Below, piece after piece: positions 7,929 to 15,170 of a stretch of 39,294 nucleotides of DNA. This DNA is from Litoribrevibacter albus (GTDB lineage Bacteria; Pseudomonadota; Gammaproteobacteria; Pseudomonadales; Litoribrevibacteraceae), in contig NZ_BSNM01000014.1 in NCBI RefSeq assembly GCF_030159995.1, forward strand, positions 445,802-485,095. The letters run 5' to 3'. A program made the position numbers and the translations under genes. The notes beneath the pieces are model-generated. The model searched no databases. It was not told the DNA's origin and worked only from the letters and a program-made list of their open reading frames with translations. How positions within the stretch are numbered: the first letter of the stretch is position 1; the number at the start of each line of letters is the position of its first letter.

Positions 7929-8035
7929 ATATTCTACTCCTCAAGGCACTGTTGATTTACTCAAAACCCAGCACCCAATCCTGACTAATTTAATCGGATA
8001 ACAGGCGCACTCTACTCTGCACAGCGAATTTGGCC

Positions 8036-8049
8036 TTGATGTATATCAA
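8036..8049. promoter_or_regulatory. Perfect FNR/Anr binding site between ubiU and ubiT
   Basis: TTGATGTATATCAA matches the FNR/Anr consensus TTGAT-N4-ATCAA in all ten defined positions. It is the only perfect copy I found in the window. It lies in the 188-bp gap between the divergent ubiUV and ubiT genes. In other bacteria these genes are expressed under low oxygen, so activation of both directions from this box is a reasonable inference. Confidence 0.85.
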
Positions 8050-8071
8050 CACAGACAAAGAACAGATGCGT

Positions 8072-8084
8072 TCTAATAGTCACG
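8072..8084 (+). promoter_or_regulatory. Candidate FNR class II promoter of ubiT (-10 and start)
   Basis: TCTAAT at 8072-8077 matches five of six bases of TATAAT. If transcription starts at about 8084, the FNR box is centred at -41.5, the standard class II position. On the other strand TAGAGT (8009-8014) occupies the equivalent place for ubiUV but is a weaker -10. Confidence 0.5.
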
Positions 8085-8116
8085 TTTTATCAGGAACCTT
8101 ACAGGAGTTTTAAACG

Positions 8117-8710
8117 ATGCTTCCGGTCAAAACGTCACTTGCTAAAAGCCTGATCAGTCGTCTTCCGACGCCGTTGGACATCGTCCGTCGCCCTGCGTAT
8201 TACGCGGCATTGCCGGTTCGTAGAAGCCCCGAACTAATTCAACAGAAAATCATTCAGAAACTAATGAGTGACGCACTGAAAACCCCCATTGAAGACGGAG
8301 ACTTTGATTGCCTGATTGATCGGAAGGTAAAAATCAATGTTGTGGATGCGGATTATCAATTTTGTATTGGTTTGAATGCCGGTAAGGAACTCCAGGTCAC
8401 AACCAACCAGTTATCAAATCTGGAACCTGATACCGAAATTAAGCTGGACAGCGATGCCATCATTAAAATTCTGACCAAGCAAGTGGACCCCGACACCCTC
8501 TTCTTCCAAAGACGGTTATTGATTCTCGGGGATATGGATTTAGGCCATGAAGTGAAGAACACACTGGATGCTATTGAGCATGAATCACTGCCCAAATTGG
8601 CTCAATGGATCATGAATAATTTAATGCCGAGAGTGGCGCAAGTGAAAACCTGGGGACAGGATTTGGCGGAAGCCATTCAGTATCGGGAGTCGCTGCAAGG
8701 AAATCGCTAA
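8117..8710 (+). CDS. ubiT: UbiT, SCP2-domain accessory protein of anaerobic ubiquinone synthesis
   Basis: This 197-residue protein has the N-terminal segment found in UbiT proteins (LISRLPTPLDIVRRPAYYAA) followed by an SCP2 lipid-binding domain (about residues 50-150), including the SCP2-type stretch DLGHEVKNTLDAIE. UbiT is needed with UbiU and UbiV for ubiquinone synthesis without oxygen and probably binds the hydrophobic intermediates, as UbiJ does in the aerobic complex. CAGGAG lies 9 nt before the ATG. It is transcribed divergently from ubiUV across a perfect FNR box, which ties all three genes to low-oxygen control. Confidence 0.92.
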   Translation: MLPVKTSLAKSLISRLPTPLDIVRRPAYYAALPVRRSPELIQQKIIQKLMSDALKTPIEDGDFDCLIDRKVKINVVDADYQFCIGLNAGKELQVTTNQLSNLEPDTEIKLDSDAIIKILTKQVDPDTLFFQRRLLILGDMDLGHEVKNTLDAIEHESLPKLAQWIMNNLMPRVAQVKTWGQDLAEAIQYRESLQGNR

Positions 8711-8762
8711 CCAAGCATAGTTGAGTGTATGAACGCACTAGTAAGAAATAACTGGGGAGAAA

Positions 8763-9005
8763 TCAATCTCCCCCGCCGCCATCACCACCGTCGCCGCCAC
8801 CAAAATCATCACCACCCCAATAGCCACCGTCACTTGATCCACCACTTCCGCCAGGGCCGTTGCCACCGATCATCTTCACTAACCCAATCAATACAAACAG
8901 TGTACAGGCGATTGGGGATACCAAATTAAAAAAGACCTGTTCAGAGTCTAAGTCTGTTAGCATCGCAAAACCTATGACGCCCGCTACAATAACAAACCAG
9001 GGCAT
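8763..9005 (-). CDS. Small membrane protein with Gly/Asp-rich tail
   Basis: An 80-residue protein. Two hydrophobic helices (PWFVIVAGVIGFAMLT and FFNLVSPIACTLFVLIGLV) are followed by a tail made almost only of Gly, Asp and Ser (SSDGGYWGGDDFGGGDGGD and more Gly-Asp). The start is ATG at 9005 with AGGAGG 5 nt upstream; the GTG at 9011 overlaps that site. The tail resembles the low-complexity ends of several envelope proteins, but I know no function. It is convergent with ubiT, with a gap of about 50 nt. The tail has many acidic residues and could bind cations, which is speculation. Confidence 0.7.
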   Translation of the reverse strand: MPWFVIVAGVIGFAMLTDLDSEQVFFNLVSPIACTLFVLIGLVKMIGGNGPGGSGGSSDGGYWGGDDFGGGDGGDGGGGD

Positions 9006-9039
9006 AGCCACCTCCTAATCTCTCATTATCAATGCGACT

Positions 9040-9111
9040 CACTCGCTATCGCGAACGTACTTACTATCATGTACCTACTTATTATCATGTACCTATTTGC
9101 TATCGATATTT
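9040..9111. repeat. Degenerate 18-bp tandem repeat upstream of norE
   Basis: Two nearly identical units, TACTTACTATCATGTACC (9058-9075) and TACTTATTATCATGTACC (9076-9093), differ at one base. Weaker copies flank them on both sides (9040-9057 matches 11 of 18; 9094-9111 is looser). The array lies between two divergent genes, in a 300-bp stretch that otherwise shows no gene and no recognisable NO- or oxygen-regulator site. Confidence 0.55.
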
Positions 9112-9309
9112 CGTGATAACACGATATTTAGCCACCAAATAAAGCATCCCCCAACAAAATACATTCACGTAAATAACGCAACCCTAATAACCAACTGTTT
9201 TAGTCAGGTATGGCACAGTTTCTGCCTCAACTCTCAGTACAACAACCTATGAAACACAACGATCTATTAAGCACAGTATTAACTAAGCATAGTAGAGACT
9301 AGGACTTAA

Positions 9310-9951
9310 ATGGATTTAGAGGTACCAGCCATGACAATAAACACTGCATCCATCGATTCGTATGTAGATGCCCCACCAACACAGCCCACGTTTGATCCAA
9401 AACGCATTCCGGGAAACCCGGCAATTTGGGTCGGTATCTTTTCCGAACTCAGTGAGTTCGCCATTTTCTTCGTCATCTATTTCATTGCCCGAGCGCATTA
9501 TCCAGAGGAGTTTCTTCAGGGGCCTTCAGAGCTTCATACCACCGCAGGCACTATCAATACATTAGTGTTGATCAGCAGCAGTTATTTTGTGGTGAAAGGT
9601 ATTTTTGCACTAAGGAATAGCCAGCCCGAATCTGCAATCCGTTGGCTTTGGATGACGGTCGGGTGTGGGCTCATATATCTGGCGTTGAAGTACTGGGAAT
9701 ATCAATGGAATCTGGATCGAGGCATTGAAACTAACACCAACAACTTTTTTGCGATTTATTACTACACCACCTTCAATCACATGCTGCATGTTGGCTGGGG
9801 AAGCGGCGGTATTATCTGGGCGATCTTTAGAATTAAATCCGGCGCATTTGACGCAGATAATCATGGTGGATTGATTGCAGCTGCCTGTTACTGGCACATG
9901 ATTGATCTGGCCTGGATTCTGATTTTTCCGCTTCTATACGTTCTACGTTAG
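9310..9951 (+). CDS. norE: NorE-like, cytochrome oxidase subunit III family protein
   Basis: A 213-residue membrane protein of the heme-copper oxidase subunit III family, with about five membrane helices. The marks of the small NorE type are PGNPAIWVGIFSELSEFA near the N-terminus, the Glu-containing LKYWEYQWNL, and HMLHVGWGSGGIIW with ACYWHMIDLAWILIFPLLYV at the end. NorE with NorF helps nitric oxide reductase (NorCB) reach full activity in denitrifiers, though the exact role is unsettled. The start at 9310 has AGGA 5 nt upstream; an ATG at 9331 is an alternative. norF follows 36 nt later. No norC or norB is in the window, so a role with another oxidase is possible. Confidence 0.8.
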   Translation: MDLEVPAMTINTASIDSYVDAPPTQPTFDPKRIPGNPAIWVGIFSELSEFAIFFVIYFIARAHYPEEFLQGPSELHTTAGTINTLVLISSSYFVVKGIFALRNSQPESAIRWLWMTVGCGLIYLALKYWEYQWNLDRGIETNTNNFFAIYYYTTFNHMLHVGWGSGGIIWAIFRIKSGAFDADNHGGLIAAACYWHMIDLAWILIFPLLYVLR

Positions 9952-9987
9952 ACCCAGAATCAAAAAAGGAAACTTAACGAGGTACTT

Positions 9988-10302
9988 ATGAATACACCTA
10001 CTCGGCCAGTCCTTTCCAGCAAACATCTGGATCGCCTTTGGTTAGCCATGATCGCTATGACTTTATTAAATGCTTTCATTGCAGAAAAAGCCGAACCAAG
10101 TGCGCTGATCGCTGTTGTTATCTGCAGCATGATTGTTATCAAAGCGCGCCTGGTGATCGACTATTTCATGGAATTAAAAGAGGCGTCCCCTTACATCTAC
10201 TACTTAATGAACGCCTACTTTTATATCTTTCCCTTTATTGCACTTCTGGTCTGGCTGTATCCGGAACCGCTTGCGGAATTAACGCGCCTCAGCCGATTTT
10301 AA
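9988..10302 (+). CDS. norF: NorF-like / cytochrome oxidase subunit IV family protein
   Basis: A 104-residue protein with three hydrophobic segments. It shows the subunit IV/NorF pattern: a first helix ending in NAFIAEK, a second around LIAVVICSMIVIKARLVIDYFMELKEA, and a third around FYIFPFIALLVWLYP. The K-A-R-L-V-I-D-Y-F-M-E stretch is typical of the family. GAGG stands 8 nt before the ATG. It is the second gene of a two-gene unit with norE and overlaps the convergent DUF1428 gene by 4 nt at its 3' end. The symbol depends on the neighbouring norE; by itself the family name is safer. Confidence 0.75.
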   Translation: MNTPTRPVLSSKHLDRLWLAMIAMTLLNAFIAEKAEPSALIAVVICSMIVIKARLVIDYFMELKEASPYIYYLMNAYFYIFPFIALLVWLYPEPLAELTRLSRF

Positions 10303-10652
10303 ATATCAACCAGGACATTAAAGCCACCAAAAATCATCCGCTGCCCATCGAACGGCAGTGGATTTTCTTCCATGTTACAAATCGGATCTTTCATAAATTT
10401 AGCCATGCCCTCATCTCGCACTTCCTTTGACGGCCAGATTATCCATGAAAGCACTACTGTCTCATTCTCCTTACACTTAACCGCCATAGGAAACGACGTT
10501 AATTTTCCCTCAGGAATGTCATCCCCCCATGCGTCAACGACACGTTCGGCGCCAAACGATTTAAAAACCTGAGCGGCTTTCTCAGCATGAATACGATATG
10601 CCTCACGACTATCATTCGGTACAGCACACACAAAACTGTCCAGATACCCCAT
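10299..10652 (-). CDS. DUF1428 family protein
   Basis: A 117-residue small alpha/beta protein. The signature features are MGYLDSFVCAVP at the N-terminus, the AWGDDIPEGKLTSFPMAVK block, VLSWIIWPSKEVRD, and the C-terminal PFDGQRMIFGGFNVLVD. DUF1428 proteins (E. coli YbaA is one) have a dimeric alpha/beta-barrel fold, and their function is not established. GGAG lies about 7 nt before the ATG. It is the last gene of a three-gene run with the YCII and DGPF-VOC genes, all with strong ribosome sites. It overlaps norF tail-to-tail by 4 nt. As part of an ECF42-linked operon it is probably controlled by that sigma factor. Confidence 0.85.
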   Translation of the reverse strand: MGYLDSFVCAVPNDSREAYRIHAEKAAQVFKSFGAERVVDAWGDDIPEGKLTSFPMAVKCKENETVVLSWIIWPSKEVRDEGMAKFMKDPICNMEENPLPFDGQRMIFGGFNVLVDI

Positions 10653-10693
10653 GATTATTCTCCTATGCCACTTTAACCCCGATGAACAGGCGC

Positions 10694-11065
10694 TTAATAA
10701 CCTATATTATTTTCGTCCTGAAGCTCACGAACCGGCCGAATCTCAATGCAGCCAAAACGTGCGGGTGGAATTTTGCTGGCTGCCTGAATGGCCTCGTTCA
10801 AGTCACGAACGTCCAATAGATAGAAGCCCGCTAATTGCTCTTTGGTCTCCGCAAATGGGCCGTCGGTAATGTCTACCTTGCCATTGCGAACACGAAGCGT
10901 TGTCGCTGTTTCTGTTGAGAGTAACGGTTCGCCGCCAATCATATGGTTTTGAGCTCGCAAAGACTCTCCGCAATCAATGCATTCACGATTCAAGGCATCC
11001 CATTCGACCTGGCTCAGTTCTTTCATTTTTGATTCGTCGTAGTACACCAATGCAATATATTTCAT
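10694..11065 (-). CDS. YCII/DGPF-domain protein
   Basis: A 123-residue YCII-related protein carrying the DGPF motif that names this group: ITDGPFAETKEQLAGFYLLD, followed by DLNEAIQAASKIPPARFGCIEIRP. The fold is a ferredoxin-like dimer, and a conserved His/Asp pair in related proteins suggests an enzymatic role, but no substrate is known. GAGG stands 8 nt before the ATG. The upstream gene (DGPF-VOC fusion) ends 25 nt away and the DUF1428 gene follows 41 nt downstream, which supports one operon. DGPF genes are the usual genomic partners of ECF42 sigma factors, and such a factor is encoded just upstream. Confidence 0.9.
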   Translation of the reverse strand: MKYIALVYYDESKMKELSQVEWDALNRECIDCGESLRAQNHMIGGEPLLSTETATTLRVRNGKVDITDGPFAETKEQLAGFYLLDVRDLNEAIQAASKIPPARFGCIEIRPVRELQDENNIGY

Positions 11066-11090
11066 TTTCTAACCTCATCCCTTACCTTTT

Positions 11091-11936
11091 TTACTCGACT
11101 GCTGGTGGCAACATCACCATCCAACCCATACCAAATTTATCAGTAACCTGTCCGTAAAGAGGTGACCAGAACGTTTTCTCTAGTGGCATACGTACCGAAC
11201 CGCCGTCGGCCAAAGCAGAGAAAACTCGCTGCGCTTCATCTTCTGAAGATAAGGTCAAAGCCAGATTAAAACCGCTGAATGAATCCGCATCGTTACAGCC
11301 ATCAGAAGCAAGAATTCTCATATCACCAATGGAAAATTCACAGTGCATTACCTTGTCTTCAAAGCCTGCCTGCAATAATTCTTCAGGCAGCGGATCAGGG
11401 CTTTCATTGAAGCGCATCAACAGTTCCACATTGGCTCCTAGATGCTTCTGATAATACTCAAGCGCCTCATCACAACGCCCAGAGAAGAATAGATAGGTGT
11501 TTATTTTGGCTTTTTGCATGGAAAGGTTTTGTCGAAGCGCGCCTTCCTGCTCTTTAACCTTGCCGTCTGTGTCTACGTCTTCAAAATCTGCCATTTCAAA
11601 TAACGGACGAATTTCAATATCAGAATCGTCTTCCATTGGGTTCGGGCACTGTTTAACCCACTCAACGGCTTCATCCAACGACTGCACATTCCATATCCAA
11701 TACCCCGCCACTAACTCGTTGGTCTCCGCAAATGGGCCTTTGGTAATAGAGCGATCCTTACCACTGAACCGAATTCGGACACCATTACTGCTCGGTTTTA
11801 ACCCTTCGCCCAGCTCCATAATACCTGCGTCAACCAGTCGCTCATTGAATTCACCCATCGCCATCAGTAATTCCTGACTCGGCATTTTCCCTGCTTCTGA
11901 GCTTTCCGTTGCTTTCACCATAACCATGACTTTCAT
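11091..11936 (-). CDS. DGPF (YCII-like) domain fused to a PhnB-type VOC domain
   Basis: This 281-residue protein has two parts. Residues 1-115 form a YCII-like DGPF domain, in which the motif reads KGPFAETNELVAGYWIWNVQ rather than DGPF. After a Lys/Glu/Gln-rich linker, residues about 140-281 form a glyoxalase/VOC domain of the PhnB type (INTYLFFSGRCDEALEYY at its start, SIGDMRILASDG in the middle, TFWSPLYGQVTDKFGMGWMV at the end). Both halves also occur as separate proteins, and both are typical of ECF42 neighbourhoods. AAGGAG lies 6-7 nt before the ATG. It is the first gene of the operon and has the candidate ECF42 promoter (12029-12055) about 90 bp upstream. The reaction is unknown. Confidence 0.88.
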   Translation of the reverse strand: MKVMVMVKATESSEAGKMPSQELLMAMGEFNERLVDAGIMELGEGLKPSSNGVRIRFSGKDRSITKGPFAETNELVAGYWIWNVQSLDEAVEWVKQCPNPMEDDSDIEIRPLFEMADFEDVDTDGKVKEQEGALRQNLSMQKAKINTYLFFSGRCDEALEYYQKHLGANVELLMRFNESPDPLPEELLQAGFEDKVMHCEFSIGDMRILASDGCNDADSFSGFNLALTLSSEDEAQRVFSALADGGSVRMPLEKTFWSPLYGQVTDKFGMGWMVMLPPAVE

Positions 11937-12028
11937 TGTCTTTCTCCTTGCTATTGTTAGATCGAAAACTGATAGATAAAAACTACTAAATTAAAAAAGA
12001 GCACTGAACTTGTGTTCTCTACAAGGTA

Positions 12029-12055
12029 GTCGAATGAGCTTTCAATAAATCGACA
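12029..12055 (-). promoter_or_regulatory. Candidate ECF42 sigma-factor promoter
   Basis: On the minus strand TGTCGA (12050-12055) is followed after 17 nt by CGAC (12029-12032). As I recall from published work on Streptomyces ECF42, the promoters have TGTCGA at -35 and CG(A/T)C at -10, so this fits. The start would fall near 12022, leaving a leader of about 85 nt to the DGPF-VOC gene. A related 16-bp element, TTGTCCCTTTATTGAA, lies 50 bp further upstream (12091-12106, 14 of 16 bases shared) without a matching -10. Confidence 0.6.
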
Positions 12056-12108
12056 ATCCGTGAAAAAAATTTTTTATTTTTTTAATAATTTTCAATAAAG
12101 GGACAAGA

Positions 12109-13371
12109 TCACGAGCACAGATGTTCTATTTTTCGTCGAAGAATTCGTTGTTCCGGTGTTTGTTTAGCAAGATGTAACGCCTGCTCAAAGGCACCGACCG
12201 CCTCGGTTTTTCGCCCTGCCCGTTGAAGAAACTCACCATAAGTAGCATAGGTCAGATGGTAGTTGCTCAAGACCGGGTTAGATAACAAACCTTCAACCAG
12301 TTCAATACCGGCCTCCGGGCCATCCCGCATTCCCACAGCAACGGCCCGGTTTAATTCGATCACAGGAGACGGTGCGACTTGCAACAACAAAGAATAGAGA
12401 GAGACGATCTGATGCCAATCAGTTTCGGAGGCATCTTTAGCTTCTGCATGAACAGCAGCAATAGCCGCTTGCAAGGTGTAGAAACCAATATCGCGGGTCG
12501 CAATAGCCTCTTGAACCAAGAGCGAGCCTTCTTTGATCAGTTCATCATCCCACAGCCTGCGGTCCTGATCTTCCAGCAAGATAATGTCGCCCTGATCATC
12601 GGTTCTGGCTATACGCCGGGATTCGTTCAATAGCATCAATGCGAGCAGACCCGTGACCTCCGAATCAGGCAGTAACGACCGAACTAAGCACGCTAAACGA
12701 ATGGCCTCGAGGGTTAACTCAGATCGGATTAGTACATCACCAGAGGACGCAGAATACCCCTCGTTATACACCAGGTAGATCACTGACAGAACCGACTCTA
12801 AACGGTCAGAGAGCTGATCCGACTCCGGCAGTTCAAAGGGTACCTTTGCGTCTCGAATTTTGCTCTTACCTCGCACAATGCGCTGAGCCATTGTCGATGG
12901 CGAAACCAGAAAGGCGCTGGCCACTTCTTCCGTAGTAAGACCGCACACTTCCCTCAAGGTCAGCGCCACTTGCACCTTCTGATCGATGGAGGGATGGCAA
13001 CAGGTGAAAATCAACCGAAGCTGATCGTCCTCTAACACATCCTCTTCAATCAAGGATGTCAGCTCTGGAGACGCCATCGGTTCTTCCTGCACGGAAGACG
13101 CCAACATCTCAGAGACAATTTCCCCATGACGTTGTTGACGACGAATTTGATCAATGGCTTTGAAACGCCCAGTAGATACTAACCAAGCTCTCGGGTTATC
13201 AGGAATGCCGTCGTTCTGCCATTGAGTTAAGGCAGAACTGAACGCTTCGTGCATTGCCTCCTCAGCGAGATTGAAGTCCCCTAACAGTCGGATCAAGGTT
13301 GCATAAATCCGGCGCGCTTCGGTTCGATACAGTTCATCCAGTGTCGATTGAATCAATGCATGAGTTGGCAT
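12109..13371 (-). CDS. ECF42-type RNA polymerase sigma factor with long C-terminal extension
   Basis: A sigma-70 family factor of about 420 residues, twice the normal ECF length. Sigma region 2 is visible near residues 15-85 (LLGDFNLAEEAMHEAFSSAL, then NPRAWLVSTGRFKAIDQIRR), and region 4 near 125-190 (LRLIFTCCHPSI, LTLREVCGLTTEEVASAFLV). The remaining roughly 230 residues are helical and TPR-like (LNRAVAVGMRDGPEAGIELV, YGEFLQRAGRKTEAVGAFEQ), the extension that defines ECF42 and is needed for its activity. No anti-sigma gene is adjacent, as is usual for this group. Start choice is open: ATG at 13371 or GTG at 13383, neither with a good ribosome site. The DGPF operon lies directly downstream on the same strand. 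Confidence 0.92.
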   Translation of the reverse strand: MPTHALIQSTLDELYRTEARRIYATLIRLLGDFNLAEEAMHEAFSSALTQWQNDGIPDNPRAWLVSTGRFKAIDQIRRQQRHGEIVSEMLASSVQEEPMASPELTSLIEEDVLEDDQLRLIFTCCHPSIDQKVQVALTLREVCGLTTEEVASAFLVSPSTMAQRIVRGKSKIRDAKVPFELPESDQLSDRLESVLSVIYLVYNEGYSASSGDVLIRSELTLEAIRLACLVRSLLPDSEVTGLLALMLLNESRRIARTDDQGDIILLEDQDRRLWDDELIKEGSLLVQEAIATRDIGFYTLQAAIAAVHAEAKDASETDWHQIVSLYSLLLQVAPSPVIELNRAVAVGMRDGPEAGIELVEGLLSNPVLSNYHLTYATYGEFLQRAGRKTEAVGAFEQALHLAKQTPEQRILRRKIEHLCS

Positions 13372-13479
13372 GGGAAGGCACACGTTTAGGTTTGGTCAAC
13401 TAGACTAACCTAGCTTAAAGCGCGTGTGCAATCCGTGAATCACTTGGCGAGTTAAACGCTGTTAAGACAGAGCTGATCA

Positions 13480-14292
13480 TCACCGAATACGGTCCTTAAT
13501 AACCCCTGCATAGACAGAAATCGGATACGAGTAATGAACTACACCATTTTCCGTTCTGTAGGGTCTGAAGCCTGATTGATTTACATCGACATCAGAAATC
13601 AATAACTCCCTGATCTTGTCATCATCACCAGGCTCAGGGAAAGACACCGCCAGTTGCTTTTCCAATTCGACGACAACCCGATAGCTATACTGTTTAACCT
13701 CACTAAACACCGATTGACCAAACATGCGCTGATAGTCTGCATGTTCCATTGCTCGTGTATGAGATGGGTCCCGCAAACGCTCGATCCGATTGTATAACTC
13801 GCTTTGATCCGGGTGAATTTCCACATCAGCGACAACAACGGTGCCTCCCGGCTTACAAACCCGAACCATTTCAGACAGCACCTGATCGGGCTGTTCAAAG
13901 TGGTGAAAGCTGTAGCGGGTCACCACCACATCAAAACTGGCGTCGTCATAAGGCAGGTGATTTGCATCGCCCTGACGAAACGTAGCATTGCTTAAACCAT
14001 GCTGTTTTACCTGTTTTTCGGCCTGTTCCAACATAGCCGGGGTAAGATCAATGCCTTCCACTTGCTGAGCAACGGCAGCAAATGCAGTTACGACCAATCC
14101 GGGGCCACAAGCTACATCAAGCACACGGCTCGATGACGTCGCACCTGAGATACGTACAAGGTCTTCAATAGCATCTGAATGCCCAGGCAATTTGGTAAAC
14201 GGCACCGCCTGCTTACTGAACTGGGCAATAATCTGTTGTTCATGATCGGAAGGGGTCGCTTCCTGATGGCTTGGTGTTTGAGATCCGGTCAT
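13480..14292 (-). CDS. Class I SAM-dependent methyltransferase
   Basis: Motif I VLDVACGPGLVV, the acidic residue of motif II in VEGIDLTPAML, the GDANHLPYDDASFDVVVTR block and the post-motif GGTVVVADVE identify a Rossmann-type SAM methyltransferase of the UbiE/methyltransferase-11 kind. From ATG at 14292 it is 270 residues long; AAGGA lies 8 nt upstream. The frame runs back to 14436, but that part overlaps the divergent AraC gene and has no ribosome site. The substrate is unknown: it may be a small molecule, and the family name alone does not settle it. It is divergent from the AraC regulator at 14373, which could control it. Confidence 0.88.
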   Translation of the reverse strand: MTGSQTPSHQEATPSDHEQQIIAQFSKQAVPFTKLPGHSDAIEDLVRISGATSSSRVLDVACGPGLVVTAFAAVAQQVEGIDLTPAMLEQAEKQVKQHGLSNATFRQGDANHLPYDDASFDVVVTRYSFHHFEQPDQVLSEMVRVCKPGGTVVVADVEIHPDQSELYNRIERLRDPSHTRAMEHADYQRMFGQSVFSEVKQYSYRVVVELEKQLAVSFPEPGDDDKIRELLISDVDVNQSGFRPYRTENGVVHYSYPISVYAGVIKDRIR

Positions 14293-14372
14293 TGTTTTAA
14301 TCCTTGCTTGATCTGTAATTGACCCTCCCATTATGATGCTCAGAACCCTGTCTTTCTTAATACAAACTGACA

Positions 14373-15170
14373 ATGAATATCGACAAACTGACACAGATAC
14401 CCGTTGCAAAAGTAGGTCACTTAAACGATGTGACAAAACCCGTATTACCCTATTGGAACGAAGTGAAAGACGCCATGTGCTCTGAGCCCCACAGCCATCC
14501 CCGTGGTCAGTTGGTGTATTCCATCAAAGGGGTTACACGCGTCATCACTAATGAGGGAATACACTTAATCCCCAGTTCCCAAGCCTTTTGGTGTCCCCCC
14601 CATCATCAACACACTTTGATGTTTCCCGGTGCAGTGGAAGTGGCTAATCTCTTTATCGATGAAAAATGGGCGAAAGAATTACCAAACACCCAACAAGTGT
14701 TGAATGTCTCTTTATTGATGAAAGGATTGATTGGAAAAGCATTGGAAATTGAGCACGACTATCAAGAAGGTACAACAGAACATCGTCTAATGGTGGTGAT
14801 CATTGATCAGCTAAAAGAGCTATCCCCTGCACCACTTACCTTGCCTTGGTCGAATAATAAGAAACTAGAGACGATTATGAAGGCACTCATTGCTGACCCT
14901 GCTAATACAGAGTCCATCGATCATTGGGCAGAACAGGTGCATTGCACACCCAGAACACTGGCCCGATTGTTCAACAAGGAAGTCAACATGACATTTACTC
15001 AATGGCGAATGCAGGCCAAGTTTTTCCATGCGATTGAGCAACTGAATCAAAAGCACTCGGTCACCGCAATCGCGTTGGACTTAGGCTACAGCTCACCCAG
15101 TGCATTCATTAGCGCATTCCGAAAAACACTGGGCAAAACACCTACTGAGTACGTAGAAGCACTTTTCTAA
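14373..15170 (+). CDS. AraC family regulator with N-terminal cupin domain
   Basis: A 265-residue regulator. The N-terminal cupin has the pattern HSHPRGQLVYSIKGVTRV and IPSSQAFWCPPHHQHTL. The C-terminal AraC double helix-turn-helix runs from about 170, with WAEQVHCTPRTLARLFNKEV and ALDLGYSSPSAFISAFRKTLGKTP at the end. The order and length match the E. coli NimR/YdeO-like group of AraC proteins, which control small exporters. The gene ends 4 nt inside the convergent LysE-family gene and starts divergently from the methyltransferase, so either may be its target. There is no clear ribosome binding site at the ATG, which may mean a leaderless or weakly translated message. Confidence 0.9.
   Translation: MNIDKLTQIPVAKVGHLNDVTKPVLPYWNEVKDAMCSEPHSHPRGQLVYSIKGVTRVITNEGIHLIPSSQAFWCPPHHQHTLMFPGAVEVANLFIDEKWAKELPNTQQVLNVSLLMKGLIGKALEIEHDYQEGTTEHRLMVVIIDQLKELSPAPLTLPWSNNKKLETIMKALIADPANTESIDHWAEQVHCTPRTLARLFNKEVNMTFTQWRMQAKFFHAIEQLNQKHSVTAIALDLGYSSPSAFISAFRKTLGKTPTEYVEALF

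Noticed and set aside
12061-12098. Very AT-rich palindromic stretch after the sigma factor gene, considered as a terminator
   Set aside because: It has no GC-rich stem; it may bend DNA upstream of the ECF42 promoter but cannot be called a terminator from sequence alone.
13597-13900. Alternative minus-strand frame inside the methyltransferase
   Set aside because: The SAM motifs lie in the main frame; the alternative has no ribosome site or recognisable motif.
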